Positions 44,039 through 56,319 of a stretch of DNA of 64,000 bases are shown piece after piece. The DNA lies in assembly GCF_019739195.1 (NCBI RefSeq), contig NZ_JAHHDS010000003.1, positions 806,001-870,000 of the forward strand. Reading direction: 5' to 3'. Origin of the DNA: Microcella sp. (GTDB lineage Bacteria; Actinomycetota; Actinomycetes; Actinomycetales; Microbacteriaceae). The position numbers and the translations under genes were made by a program. Positions within the stretch are counted from its first letter, which is position 1; each line of letters begins with the position of its first letter. The notes under the pieces are model-generated. The model was not told where the DNA came from and searched no databases. It saw only the letters and a program-made list of their open reading frames with translations.

Positions 44039-45481
44039 CTACGCGGAGTCGGGCTCGGTGATGTCGGATGCCGCCGCCGCCTCGGCCGCCGCTGTTCCCG
44101 GCCGGTTCGCCGCCACCCAGCGTTCGACGTTCCGCTGGGGTGCCACGTTCACGGCCAGGGCGCCGGCCGGAACATCCTTGCGGACGACCGTTCCCGCTCC
44201 CGTGTACGCTCCGTCACCAATCCTAACGGGGGCCACGAACACGTTGTGCGAGCCCGTGCGGGCGTGCGCGCCGACCTCGGTGCGGTGCTTGTTCACGCCG
44301 TCGTAGTTGGCCGTGATCGTGCCGGCCCCGATGTTCGTGCCCTCGCCGACCGTCGTGTCGCCGATGTACGACAGGTGCGGCACTTTGGCGCCACGGCCCA
44401 GTGTCGAGTTCTTCGTCTCGACGAACGTACCGACCTTGCCCTTCTCGCCGATCACCGTGCCGGGGCGCAAGTAGGCGAACGGGCCGACGGATGCGCCTGC
44501 GCCGATCACGGCCAGCGTGCCGTCGGTGCGGCTCACGCGAGCTTCCGTGCCGACTTCGCAATCGGTCAACGTCGTGTCGGGGCCGACGACGGCGCCGCTC
44601 GCGATCGCGGTGGCACCCTTCAGCTGCGTGCCCGGCAGAATCTCGACGTCTTCTTCGAGTGTCACTGTGCGGTCGATCCACACGCTCGCGGGGTCGCTGA
44701 TCGTCACGCCGGCGAGCTGCCAGCCGCGCACGATCATGGCGTTGAGCCGCAGCGCCGCATCACTGAGCTGCACGCGGTCGTTGACACCGGCGACGAGCCA
44801 GCTCTGGCCGGCGGGCAGGGCAGCAACCGGCTGACCGTCGGCGTGCAGCAGCCCGATGACGTCGGTGAGGTACTTCTCTTGCGCGGCATTGTCGGTCGAG
44901 ACGAGAGCGAGCTTCTCGCGCAGCGGACCCGTGCGAAAGACGTAGGTGCCCGAGTTGACCTCGGTGAGTGCACGCTCGTCGTCTGTGGCATCTTTCTGCT
45001 CGACAATGCGGTCGAGACCGCCGGCCGGGTCGCGCACGATGCGGCCGTAGCCCGTGGCGTCGTCGAGCACCGCGCTCAGCACCGTCGCAGCGGCCTCGGC
45101 ACCGCGATGCCGCGCGAGCAGCGAGGCGAGGGTCGCCGCATCGAGAAGCGGCACGTCGCCCGAGACCACGAGCACGTCGCCGTCGAAGTCGGCAGGCAGT
45201 GCGGCGAGCGCCGCCTCGACTGCGCGACCGGTGCCGGGCACCTCGTCTTGATCGGCGATGATCGCGTGAGCATCCAGTTCAGAGATCGCAGCCGCGACGC
45301 GGTCACGCTCGTGCCGCACGACCGTCACGAGGTGGGCCGGCTCGAGGGCGCGCGCGGTCGCGAGCACGTGACCGATGAGCGGGATGCCCGCGAGCCCATG
45401 CAGCACCTTGGGGGTCTGCGACTTCATGCGGGTGCCTTGCCCGGCGGCGAGTACGACGATGGCCAGGCGCGAGTCAGTCAT
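44039..45481 (-). CDS. glmU: Bifunctional GlmU: GlcN-1-P acetyltransferase / GlcNAc-1-P uridyltransferase
   Basis: 480 residues. Uridyltransferase half (AIVVLAAGQGTRMKS, Mg-site Asp in VVSGDVPLLD, EVNSGTYVF) and left-handed beta-helix acetyltransferase half (FVETKNSTLGRGAKVPHLSYIGD, TANYDGVNKHRT with catalytic His). Makes UDP-GlcNAc for peptidoglycan. ATG 45481 overlaps the upstream SRPBCC stop by four bases. An Ala-rich tail ends the protein. Confidence 0.97.
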   Translation of the reverse strand: MTDSRLAIVVLAAGQGTRMKSQTPKVLHGLAGIPLIGHVLATARALEPAHLVTVVRHERDRVAAAISELDAHAIIADQDEVPGTGRAVEAALAALPADFDGDVLVVSGDVPLLDAATLASLLARHRGAEAAATVLSAVLDDATGYGRIVRDPAGGLDRIVEQKDATDDERALTEVNSGTYVFRTGPLREKLALVSTDNAAQEKYLTDVIGLLHADGQPVAALPAGQSWLVAGVNDRVQLSDAALRLNAMIVRGWQLAGVTISDPASVWIDRTVTLEEDVEILPGTQLKGATAIASGAVVGPDTTLTDCEVGTEARVSRTDGTLAVIGAGASVGPFAYLRPGTVIGEKGKVGTFVETKNSTLGRGAKVPHLSYIGDTTVGEGTNIGAGTITANYDGVNKHRTEVGAHARTGSHNVFVAPVRIGDGAYTGAGTVVRKDVPAGALAVNVAPQRNVERWVAANRPGTAAAEAAAASDITEPDSA

Positions 45482-45828
45482 TCCACTATCTTCTCGCACA
45501 GCGCGGCGAGCCGGCGCAGGTCGGCGGCGACAGCGTCGGCGTCGGCGCGCCACTGATCGTCGGTCATGCCGGGCTGGCGTACGAGCGTGAAGACGATCTC
45601 GCTGCCGGTGCCGCGCGGTTCGACGCGCAGTCGCACCGGCACGACGCTGCCGTCGGGCAGGGTCACTTCGTGGTCGAGAATGCCGCGCTCGACGTCGATC
45701 GAGAACTCGACCTGCGCATTGCTCGACAGGCCGCTCGCCCACTCGGGCATGCGCTCGAGGTCGGCCGCGACGGCCATGACCTGCGCGACCGTGAGGTCGA
45801 CGCGCTGGCGGATGTCTCGCGAGAACAT
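45478..45828 (-). CDS. SRPBCC (START-like) family protein
   Basis: 116 residues: MFSRDIRQRVDLTVAQVMAVAADLERMPEWASGL begins with the polyketide-cyclase/SRPBCC pattern (substrate-binding helix-grip), then the GTGSEIVFTLVRQPGMTDDQW strand-helix ending. Binds a hydrophobic ligand in known members; role here unknown. Starts four bases after the sdaA stop and overlaps glmU, so the three are probably one operon. Confidence 0.75.
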   Translation of the reverse strand: MFSRDIRQRVDLTVAQVMAVAADLERMPEWASGLSSNAQVEFSIDVERGILDHEVTLPDGSVVPVRLRVEPRGTGSEIVFTLVRQPGMTDDQWRADADAVAADLRRLAALCEKIVE

Positions 45829-45832
45829 GTGC

Positions 45833-47242
<1,410 letters not shown>

Positions 47243-47453
47243 GGCGGCTCCTTGTCGCGCGGGCCGTGCCTCGGATCATCGAGTGCGGCGCCGCGGGTCT
47301 CAGACCGACTGCTTGTGCCGGTTGCGGCGCTTGCGGTCGGTCGGCGGCGTGCTGGCACCCGGGTGCGGGCGCCGTCGAACCGCTGCAGCCATTCTGGCGC
47401 AGGTCGTTCGCGGCCGCACGATCTGCGCGGTGCGCGTCGGCGCGGCGAACGCG

Positions 47454-47867
47454 TTAGGAGGCCCAGGGGTCGTGAAGAACGAGATCTGCGTCAGCGAAGT
47501 CGCGGGTGTTGCGAGTCGCCAGATCGTGCCCGCCAGCGAGACAGATGGCGGCAATCATGGTGTCTTCCGCACTGACAATCCGACCCTCTTGCTCGCGAGC
47601 GGCACGCAGCCGGGCAGCAACAGCAGCGGCGTCGAGATCGAAAGCGAGAACGCGGTCGGCGGCGACCTCGATGAGCCTGTCGATCGCCATCTTCAGTGCA
47701 TCCCGCCTGCGACCGCGGGGCAATCTCAAGGCTCCGTACTGCAGCTCGGCAACGGTGATGGCAGTGATGGCGGACTTGTCAGCGTGAGCCGAAAGCCACG
47801 CAAGCACGCGCTCGTCCGGATCTGACCGCAGGGGCTCAGAGAGAACATTCGTATCAAGAACGATCAC
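47454..47867 (-). CDS. Type II toxin, PIN-domain ribonuclease (FitB/VapC-like)
   Basis: 137 residues: MIVLDTNVLSEPLRS (D5), ITVAELQYGALRLP (E about 41), RIVSAEDTMIAAICLAGG (D about 101) and LATRNTRDFADA, the acidic Mg2+ site of FitB-type PIN toxins. ATG overlaps the antitoxin stop by four bases. Second PIN module in the window; its antitoxin is of a different family from the first. Confidence 0.9.
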   Translation of the reverse strand: MIVLDTNVLSEPLRSDPDERVLAWLSAHADKSAITAITVAELQYGALRLPRGRRRDALKMAIDRLIEVAADRVLAFDLDAAAVAARLRAAREQEGRIVSAEDTMIAAICLAGGHDLATRNTRDFADADLVLHDPWAS

Positions 47868-48091
47868 GAGAGATCAACGGGACGAGCCGCAGTGCGCTCC
47901 GGAACGATGAATGTGCCGCGCAGAGGTTCGGTGGCGGTCAGCCACTCGCCGACGAAATCGGCGCGCGGCGTGACAACTTCCTCAAGGATCGAACGCACTT
48001 CAGCCTCCATGGATCGGTTGTGCGCCGCAGCGCGCTCCTTGAGCGAACGACGAACGGACTCAGGCAGGTTGCGAATCGTCAATGTCGCCAT
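47864..48091 (-). CDS. Antitoxin, ribbon-helix-helix (FitA/VapB-like)
   Basis: 75 residues: MATLTIRNLPESVRRSLKERAAAHNRSMEAEVRSILEEVV (in parts) is the Arc/MetJ-type ribbon-helix-helix of FitA antitoxins; the rest binds the toxin. GGAGG lies five bases before ATG 48091; a GTG at 48097 is too near. Would repress its own operon. Confidence 0.9.
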   Translation of the reverse strand: MATLTIRNLPESVRRSLKERAAAHNRSMEAEVRSILEEVVTPRADFVGEWLTATEPLRGTFIVPERTAARPVDLS

Positions 48092-48102
48092 GCGCACCTC
48101 CC

Positions 48103-48117
48103 GCTAGCAATGCTAGC
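48103..48117 (-). promoter_or_regulatory. Operator of the FitAB-like module
   Basis: Two GCTAGC palindromes (48103-48108, 48112-48117), nine bases centre to centre, just upstream of the ribosome-binding site. Spacing suits two ribbon-helix-helix dimers. Confidence 0.55.
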
Positions 48118-48370
48118 ATTTTGCACGCTGTCGCGCGACGATGTGACTTTCGGCGGTGCGGACTTGCCGTCGACGATTCGCCAGCACCATGCCACGGATC
48201 GTCAAGATAAGCGTCAACCATCAACAGTGCCGTGCACGGGGGCTGGGAGGATCGCGGTGCCGGAGCGGCGAGGCGTTGGCGGCGAGCTTCACCTTGTGGC
48301 GAGCAACTCCCACGCGCGGAGCGTCCGGTGTCGACGCCCACTCTTCGCTTGACACGAGCTCCTGTCACGC

Positions 48371-48398
48371 GCGGAGCGGCGCTGTGGCGCCGCTCCGC
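48371..48398 (-). terminator. Terminator overlapping the 3' end of tRNA-Gln
   Basis: A perfect 12-bp stem (GCGGAGCGGCGC/GCGCCGCTCCGC) with a 4-base loop. Its 5' arm includes the last six transcribed tRNA bases (48398-48393), so the acceptor strand takes part in the hairpin. Confidence 0.65.
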
Positions 48399-48464
48399 CC
48401 CCAGGATTCGAACCTGGACCTAACAGCTCCAAAGGCTGTCGTGCTGCCGTTACACCAAGGCGGA
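48393..48464 (-). tRNA. tRNA-Gln (anticodon TTG)
   Basis: 72 bases without encoded CCA. Acceptor stem TCCGCCT/GGGCGGA, anticodon stem ACAGC/GCTGT with loop CTTTGGA (anticodon TTG, positions 34-36), T-arm CCAGG-TTCGAAT-CCTGG. The discriminator base is G. The 270 bases between this gene and the FitA-like gene (48120-48392) hold nothing else I can support. Confidence 0.92.
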
Positions 48465-48600
48465 TCACGCGAAACGCGCGCGTCTAGTCTGCCAGAGCGT
48501 GGGCAGCGCCAGACCAGCGCAGGGGTGGGATGCTCGCCGCGAGCTTGAGCGCAGCATCCACTCGTCCGACCGCGAGCGCGCCGCCCGCGATAATGAAGAG

Positions 48601-49098
48601 ATGACCGCCCGCGACGAAGTCGACCGCATCGTCGAGGCGTGGCGCCGCGAACGGCCCGAGCTCGACGTCGAGCCGCTGCAAGTGCTCTCGCGCGTCAGCC
48701 GGCTCGCGCGACACCTCGACCTCGCGCGCAAGCGGGCGTTCACCGCCTCGGGCCTCGAGCCGTGGGAGTTCGACGTGCTCTCGGCATTGCGCCGCGCGGG
48801 CGATCCCTACGAGCTGAGCCCGAAAGCGCTGCTGCAGCAGACGCTCGTCTCGAGCGGCACCATGACGAACCGCATCGACAGGCTCACGACCCGCGGGCTC
48901 GTCGAGCGGCACACCGCCCCGCATGACGGTCGCGGCATTCTCGTGCGCATGACCGCTGAAGGGCGCGAGCGCGTCGATCGCGCGATGGACGAACTGATGG
49001 TGGGCGAGGCCACCCTGCTTCGGCACTTGAGCCGCGCCGAGCAAGAGCGACTCGCCGGCTTGCTGCGCACGCTCGGCGCCGACTTCGACGACGCCTGA
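48601..49098 (+). CDS. MarR family transcriptional regulator
   Basis: 165 residues, dimeric winged helix. HTH core EFDVLSALRRAGDPYELSPKALLQQTLVSSGTMTNRIDRLTTRGLVERH (residues about 60-105, given in parts) and wing DGRGILVRMTAEGR. Start ATG 48601, with GATAAT six bases before it and GAAGAG in between; leaderless or SD start. No obvious linked target, so its regulon is not clear; a small-phenolic-sensing role is common in the family. Confidence 0.9.
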   Translation: MTARDEVDRIVEAWRRERPELDVEPLQVLSRVSRLARHLDLARKRAFTASGLEPWEFDVLSALRRAGDPYELSPKALLQQTLVSSGTMTNRIDRLTTRGLVERHTAPHDGRGILVRMTAEGRERVDRAMDELMVGEATLLRHLSRAEQERLAGLLRTLGADFDDA

Positions 49099-49104
49099 CC
49101 AGAG

Positions 49105-49500
49105 CTAGAGCAACGGCAGCACGAACGACAGCACCACGGCGATCGCGCCGACGGCGGTGAGAATGCCACCGGTCGTCAGCAGCACGCGGCCGTCGTGCGC
49201 GGGGTCATCGAGACGCAGCGACTCGGGGCGCGAGGGGTGCACCCAGATCGTGCGGGCATCCCCCACCGCCGGCACGCGGCCGTCGAGGTGCTCGGTGCTC
49301 TCGTGCAGCGCTCCACCCTCGCCAAACCAGCGAAGGGTCGCATAGTCGCCTGTCACGGCCGTGACGACGGCCTTGACCGAGGCGTAGCGGTTCGACCATG
49401 CGCGGCGCCCGAGCCCCGCGATGAGCAGCACGATGCCGATCGGCAGCGCCACCCACGAGATCGCCTCGGCCGCGGTGGCGATGGCGTCGAGGGGATTCAC
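49105..49500 (-). CDS. DUF3592-like membrane protein
   Basis: 131 residues: helix (ISWVALPIGIVLLIAGLG), an outer domain with the DUF3592 pattern (VKAVVTAVTGDYATLRWFGEGG, TIWVHPSRPESLRLDD), and a C-terminal helix (LTAVGAIAVVLSFVLPLL). Unknown role. GTG 49500 has TACGAT exactly six bases upstream, a leaderless start. Convergent with MarR. Confidence 0.7.
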   Translation of the reverse strand: MNPLDAIATAAEAISWVALPIGIVLLIAGLGRRAWSNRYASVKAVVTAVTGDYATLRWFGEGGALHESTEHLDGRVPAVGDARTIWVHPSRPESLRLDDPAHDGRVLLTTGGILTAVGAIAVVLSFVLPLL

Positions 49501-49553
49501 CCCTTCATCGTAGGTCTCGGTGCGACCCGCGGGCCGCCCGGTACCATCGGCGC

Positions 49554-49988
49554 ATGGCGTTCTGGAAGAAGTCGCAGGCGGTCGACGAGAGTCTGCCGAA
49601 ACACGATCGCGGCTCAGGCTCGTTCGACGACTACGTCGGCGTGCTCGAGCCCAAGAACAAGAACGTCACGATCAGGCTGGCCGGCAGCGACGCCCACCAA
49701 GCCGAACTGGCCACACTCGCCGCCGAGCCGGAAGATTCACTCACGACCGCGACGCCCGCGCGCTCGGTCACTGACGAGGGAGTGGATGCTCCCATCGAGG
49801 TTCGCATCTTCGCGAGTCGTCGAGTGAGCGGCGTCGTCGGCACGGTGCCGCGCGGCCTCGAGAGCGCCTACGACGAAGCCGTACGGCGGCTCGACGGTCG
49901 AGGTGACAAACCGCGCATTCCCGTCAAGGTCGTCGCGACCAATAAGCACGGCTACCGAGTCGACCTGCTCATCGGCCTGACCAAGTAA
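49554..49988 (+). CDS. Hypothetical protein, 144 residues
   Basis: Begins MAFWKKSQAVDESLPKHDRGSGSFDDYVG. Middle and C-terminal parts look like two small alpha/beta repeats (VRIFASRRVSGVVGTVPRGL, VKVVATNKHGYRVDLLIGL). No signal or helix, family not recognised. TACCAT-CGGCGC-ATG makes a leaderless start. Ends one base before the convergent SulP stop. Confidence 0.7.
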   Translation: MAFWKKSQAVDESLPKHDRGSGSFDDYVGVLEPKNKNVTIRLAGSDAHQAELATLAAEPEDSLTTATPARSVTDEGVDAPIEVRIFASRRVSGVVGTVPRGLESAYDEAVRRLDGRGDKPRIPVKVVATNKHGYRVDLLIGLTK

Positions 49989-49989
49989 C

Positions 49990-51498
49990 TCAGTGCCCCT
50001 CGCCCATGTGCCCCGCGAGGCGCGTGTGCAGCGCATGCGACTCGGCGTTCATGTCGACGATCTCGACGGCAATGCCGAAGCGCTCGTATTTCGTGACGAT
50101 CGCGTCGAGGGCGGCCACGGTCGAGGCATCCCAGATGTGCGATTGCGAGAGATCGATAACGACCGAGGCCGGGTCTTCGCGGTAGCGAAACTGCGTCGTC
50201 AGGTCGTTGCTCGACGCGAAGAACAGCTCGCCGTCGACCCGGTAGAGCGCATACGTGCTGCCGTCGGGCGCATCGAGCACGGTGCGGTCGACGGCCGCGA
50301 AGTGCGCCACTCGGCGGGCGAAGAGAATCATGGCCACGATGACGCCGAGGGTCACGCCGATGGCCAGGTTGTGCGTCCAGACCACGGCGATTACGGTGGC
50401 GACCATGACCGTCGTCTCGCTCTTGGGCATGCGGCGAAGCGTGTTGAGGCGAATCGAGTGCCAGTCGAAGGTCGCGACCGAGACCATGATCATCACGGCC
50501 ACCAGAGCGGCCATCGGAATGATCGCCACGAGGTCGCCGAGCAGCAGCACGAGGGCGAGCACGAAGACGCCGGCGAAGAACGTCGAGATGCGCGTGCGCG
50601 CCCCCGAGACCTTGACGTTGATCATCGTCTGGCCGATCATCGCGCAGCCGCCCATACCCCCGAAGAATCCGCTTAGGATGTTCGCCGCGCCCTGCCCGTA
50701 GGCCTCACGCGTCTTGCCCGAGGGCGTGTCGGTGATGTCGTCGACGAGCTTCGCGGTCAGCAGCGACTCGAGAATGCCGACGACGGCCATGGCGATCGAG
50801 AACGGCAGGATGATGCCGAGCGTCTCCAATGTGAGCGGAACATCCGGCCACAGAAGCGACGGAAGGCTCTCAGGCAACTCGCCCTGGTCGCCCACGTTCG
50901 GCACGGTGATCGCGAGCACGACGACGAGCACCGTCACGACGATGACCGACACGAGCGGTGCGGGCACGACGGTGGTGAGGCGCGGCATGCCGATCAGAAT
51001 CACGAGGCCGAGAACGACGAGAGGGTAGACCTCCCACGGCACGCCGAAGAGGTAGGGCAACTGCGCGGTGAAGATCAGAATCGCGAGCGAGTTGACGAAG
51101 CCGACCATGACCGAGCGTGGAATGAACCGCATGATCTTCGCGACGCCCGCTGCGGCCATGATGAGCTGGATGACGCCGCCGAGAATCACGGTCGCGATGA
51201 AGTAGTCGGTGCCGTACTCGCGAGCGACGGGCGCGATGACAAGTGCGATGGCTCCCGTCGCCGCCGTGATCATCGCGGCGCGACCGCCGAGGAACGCGAT
51301 CGCGACGGCCATGATGAACGACGAGAAGAGGCCGAGTCGCGGGTCGACGCCCGCGATGATCGAGAACGAGATCGCTTCAGGAATCAGGGCGATCGCGACG
51401 ACGAGGCCCGCGAGCACCTCACGCGTCAGAAGTCGGGGCGAGCGCAAGGCGGTGATCGTGCGCGAGTCGCTCCAGGGAATGGTGGGGAGAAAAGCCAT
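49990..51498 (-). CDS. SulP family anion transporter with STAS domain
   Basis: 502 residues: ten or more helices with the SulP signature (VAIALIPEAISFSIIAGVDPRLGL near residue 35) and a C-terminal STAS domain from about 400 (VVIDLSQSHIWDASTVAALDAI). Family members move sulfate, bicarbonate or other anions with Na+ or H+; the anion is not inferable. GGGAG upstream of ATG 51498. The 260 bases upstream (51499-51757) have no gene; a minus-strand TACAGT near 51670 is a possible -10. Confidence 0.9.
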   Translation of the reverse strand: MAFLPTIPWSDSRTITALRSPRLLTREVLAGLVVAIALIPEAISFSIIAGVDPRLGLFSSFIMAVAIAFLGGRAAMITAATGAIALVIAPVAREYGTDYFIATVILGGVIQLIMAAAGVAKIMRFIPRSVMVGFVNSLAILIFTAQLPYLFGVPWEVYPLVVLGLVILIGMPRLTTVVPAPLVSVIVVTVLVVVLAITVPNVGDQGELPESLPSLLWPDVPLTLETLGIILPFSIAMAVVGILESLLTAKLVDDITDTPSGKTREAYGQGAANILSGFFGGMGGCAMIGQTMINVKVSGARTRISTFFAGVFVLALVLLLGDLVAIIPMAALVAVMIMVSVATFDWHSIRLNTLRRMPKSETTVMVATVIAVVWTHNLAIGVTLGVIVAMILFARRVAHFAAVDRTVLDAPDGSTYALYRVDGELFFASSNDLTTQFRYREDPASVVIDLSQSHIWDASTVAALDAIVTKYERFGIAVEIVDMNAESHALHTRLAGHMGEGH

Positions 51499-51757
51499 GG
51501 CAATGGCTCCCTTCGAACAGGGGCCATGAGGCCAGACGAGACAGGATGGTGCGCATCGTTACGCAGCAGGCAGTCCTGCGAGTTCGGCGGCGGCTGCGGC
51601 GCGCAGGCACAAGCAGCGTCCAGATCGAACGAGGGGTGAGAAGTCGGCGCAGACTGCGGCGCCGCTCTCCACTGTACACGGCGACACATTCTGCGCCGCG
51701 GTCCGGCTCAGCCGAGCGCGGGCGCCGCCAGCGGCCGCGACAGACAGCAACTAGGAG

Positions 51758-53578
<1,821 letters not shown>

Positions 53579-53631
53579 CCATCGAGACTAGGGCGCGGCG
53601 CCTGTGCACCAAGACCAGGCAGAATAGACGG

Positions 53632-54258
53632 ATGCCCTCCGACGCCCTCTCGCCCGAGCCCGCGCCCGACGCAGACACGTCTGCCGACTTCGACGCCGAA
53701 ACGTCGGCAGATGCCACGCAGCCGACGCGGCCCATCGGGCGCGTGCTGCCCTTCACGCTGCTGTGGGCGGCCGGCATCATCATCATCGACCAGGCCACGA
53801 AGTACTGGGCCGAGGCGACGCTCGTGCCCTACGAGGGCGTGCCGGTCATCGGTGAGTGGATTCAGTGGCGGCTCGTCTACAACCCGGGCGCCGCGTTCGG
53901 CATCGGCGGTGACTTCACGTGGGTGCTCACCCTCATCGCTGCGATCGCGGTCGTGGGCATCTCAGTCTTCGTCGCGCGCATCTCGAGCGTGCGGTGGGCC
54001 CTCGCGGCCGGAGCGCTGCTCGGCGGAGCGATCAGCCACCTCGGCGACCGGCTGTTTCGTGAGCCGGGCTTCGCCCGCGGCGAGATCGTCGACTTCATCG
54101 ACTACTTCGGCATCTTCGTGGGCAACGTGGCCGACATCGCCCTCGTCGGTGGTGCGATCGCGATCGTGCTGCTGAGCCTGATCGGCGTCAGCTCGCGATC
54201 ACCCGAGCGCCGTGAACCGGACCCGTCGCCCGCAGCACCGTCAACCGAGACGCACTGA
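53632..54258 (+). CDS. lspA: Lipoprotein signal peptidase (signal peptidase II)
   Basis: Removes signal peptides from prolipoproteins, such as the lipoproteins encoded here. 208 residues, four helices after a 35-residue acidic N-terminal extension. Active-site motifs [24 protein letters not shown] (first Asp) and [20 protein letters not shown] (second Asp). A polar C-terminal tail of about 25 residues lies in the 71 bases overlapping the ispE 3' end. Confidence 0.94.
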   Translation: MPSDALSPEPAPDADTSADFDAETSADATQPTRPIGRVLPFTLLWAAGIIIIDQATKYWAEATLVPYEGVPVIGEWIQWRLVYNPGAAFGIGGDFTWVLTLIAAIAVVGISVFVARISSVRWALAAGALLGGAISHLGDRLFREPGFARGEIVDFIDYFGIFVGNVADIALVGGAIAIVLLSLIGVSSRSPERREPDPSPAAPSTETH

Positions 54259-55123
54259 GCGCGACCTGCAGTTCGAGGGCCGCGGTCTGATCGGCGGCGA
54301 GAAACGCCACCGTCGGTCCTGATCCCGAGACGAGGCCCGCGAGCGCACCCTGCAGCTCGCCGGTCTCGAGCGTCTTGGCGAGCTCGGGTGCGAGGTGCAG
54401 CGCAGGAGCTTGCAGATCGTTGTACAGGTACTCGGCCAGCTGATGCGGGTCGCCCGCGCGCAGCGCCTGCAGCACTTCGATGTCGACGGCGGGCTGCTCG
54501 GGGGCCGGAGCGATGTCGCTCGCGTGCCGCTCACGGTGCCGGTCGAGCTCGGCATAGACCTCGGGCGTGCTGAGGCCGATGTCGGCGAGGGCGAGCACCC
54601 AGTGGAAGGTGCCTTGCGCGAGAGCGGGCGAGAGCCGGTCGCCGCGACCCGTGCCCACGGCGGTGCCGCCCATGAGTGCGAACGGCACATCGGCACCGAG
54701 CTGGGCCCCGAGCTCGTGCAGCTCGTCGCGGCTCAGGCCCGTGCCCCACAAGTGGTCGCACGCCACGAGCGTGGCGGCGGCGTCGGCCGAGCCGCCACCC
54801 ATGCCGCCCGCAATGGGCACGTGCTTCTCGATCTCAAGCGCGACGCCCCCGCGATAGTCGGCCGTGCGCGCGAGCAGACGGGCGGCCTTGATCGCGAGGT
54901 TCGAGCCGTCGGTCGCGAGACCGCTGCAGTCGATCGGGCCGGTGAAACTGACCGAGAAGTCGTCGGCGGGTCGGGCATAGACCTCTTCGTAGAGCGAGAT
55001 CGCCTGGTAGGCCGTGGCCACCTCGTGGTAGCCATCGTCGAGCAGCGAGCCGACCTTCATGAAGACGTTGATCTTGCCGGGCGCCCTCGCGTGCACCACC
55101 TCGCTGGTCGCCCCCGTGCTCAT
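54188..55123 (-). CDS. ispE: 4-diphosphocytidyl-2-C-methyl-D-erythritol kinase
   Basis: GHMP kinase step of the non-mevalonate isoprenoid pathway. 311 residues. [41 protein letters not shown] (ATP loop), [19 protein letters not shown], and [26 protein letters not shown] is a leaderless start. Tail-to-tail overlap of 71 bases with lspA. Confidence 0.95.
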   Translation of the reverse strand: MSTGATSEVVHARAPGKINVFMKVGSLLDDGYHEVATAYQAISLYEEVYARPADDFSVSFTGPIDCSGLATDGSNLAIKAARLLARTADYRGGVALEIEKHVPIAGGMGGGSADAAATLVACDHLWGTGLSRDELHELGAQLGADVPFALMGGTAVGTGRGDRLSPALAQGTFHWVLALADIGLSTPEVYAELDRHRERHASDIAPAPEQPAVDIEVLQALRAGDPHQLAEYLYNDLQAPALHLAPELAKTLETGELQGALAGLVSGSGPTVAFLAADQTAALELQVALSASRLTVLRATGPVHGARVIAS

Positions 55124-55164
55124 GGCTCCACCCTATGCTCACTCACGGCTAGCCTGGCCCCACC

Positions 55165-56313
55165 ATGCAGTGCGACTACTTCGACGCCGGGCTCTGCCGC
55201 TCGTGCACGCTCATGGGTCAGCCCTACGCCCAGCAGCTCGCCGCTAAAGAAGCGCGCGTGCGTTCACTGCTAGAGCCCTTCGCGGTCGGCGCGTCGTGGC
55301 TGCCGCCCGTCGCGAGTAGCGAGAGCGGCTTTCGCGCCAAAGCCAAAATGGTCGTCGGAGGCACGGTCGAGCACCCCACCCTCGGCATTCTCGACGGGCA
55401 GGGCCGCGGCGTCGACCTGCGCCACTGCGGCATCATCGACCCGCGCATTCTCGCCGCTTTTCCCGCGCTCATCGCGGCCATCACGCGCATGGGGCTCGAA
55501 CCCTACGACGTTCCGGCCCGCCAGGGCGAGCTGAAGCACCTCATCGTGACGGTCGCGGCGAGCGGCGACCTCATGATGCGGTTCGTGGTGCGCAGCGAGG
55601 CGTCGGTGGCGAGCATCCGTTCTCACCTGACCTGGCTGACGGATGCTGTGCCGCAGCTCGTCGTGGTGACCGCCAATATTCACCCCGAGCACAAGGCCGT
55701 GCTCGAAGGTGAGGTCGAGCACGTGCTGACCACGGAGTCGATGCTGCGTATGCGGGTCGGCAACGTCGACCTGCTCGTGCGGCCCCAGAGCTTCGTGCAG
55801 ACCAACACCGCCATCGCAGGTGCGCTCTACCGGCAGGCGGCGCAGTGGCTGGATGAACTCGGAGCGCAATCGGTGTGGGATCTGTATTGCGGCGTCGGCG
55901 GGTTCGCCCTGCACACCGCGCGGTCGGGTCGCTCTGTGGTGGGCGTCGAATTGTCAGCCGATGCCGTCGCGAGTGCCGAACTGGCGCGCGATGCACTGTT
56001 CGCTGAGCCGAGCGAACGGCAGAGCATCCGCTTCATCGCCGCCGATGCGACCGCCTTCGCCCTCGGCTCGACCGCCGATGCGGTGCCCGACGTGGTGATC
56101 GTCAACCCTCCCCGGCGAGGGCTCGGCACTCCGCTCGCCGAGTGGCTGCAGACCAGCGGGCCGCGGCACGTGATCTACAGCAGCTGCAACCCCGAGTCGC
56201 TCGCGCGCGACCTCGCAGCGATGCCCGGGTACACCGTGACCCGGGCGCGCGTGCTCGACATGTTCCCGCAGTCCACCCACCTCGAGGCGATCACGCTGCT
56301 CGAGCGCGTCTGA
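55165..56313 (+). CDS. rlmC: 23S rRNA (uracil-C5)-methyltransferase RlmC-like
   Basis: SAM-dependent methyltransferase of 382 residues. An N-terminal iron-sulfur motif CDYFDAGLCRSCTLM carries cysteines, then SQN-like FVQTNTAIAGALYRQA, SAM-binding VWDLYCGVGGFALH and the catalytic VIVNPPRRGLG and IYSSCNPESLARDL (nucleophile Cys). The small N-terminal domain without TRAM favours RlmC over RlmD. TAGCCT lies nine bases before the ATG. Confidence 0.9.
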   Translation: MQCDYFDAGLCRSCTLMGQPYAQQLAAKEARVRSLLEPFAVGASWLPPVASSESGFRAKAKMVVGGTVEHPTLGILDGQGRGVDLRHCGIIDPRILAAFPALIAAITRMGLEPYDVPARQGELKHLIVTVAASGDLMMRFVVRSEASVASIRSHLTWLTDAVPQLVVVTANIHPEHKAVLEGEVEHVLTTESMLRMRVGNVDLLVRPQSFVQTNTAIAGALYRQAAQWLDELGAQSVWDLYCGVGGFALHTARSGRSVVGVELSADAVASAELARDALFAEPSERQSIRFIAADATAFALGSTADAVPDVVIVNPPRRGLGTPLAEWLQTSGPRHVIYSSCNPESLARDLAAMPGYTVTRARVLDMFPQSTHLEAITLLERV

Positions 56314-56319
56314 CGGCGT

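Noticed and set aside
47300-47554. Minus-strand frame ending in a basic tail between sdaA and the PIN toxin gene
   Set aside because: Overlaps the toxin gene, has no ribosome-binding site or recognised homologue; the tail is rich in Arg simply from GC bias.
51499-51688. Possible regulatory leader peptide upstream of SulP
   Set aside because: Short minus-strand frames exist but show no cysteine run or other attenuator feature.
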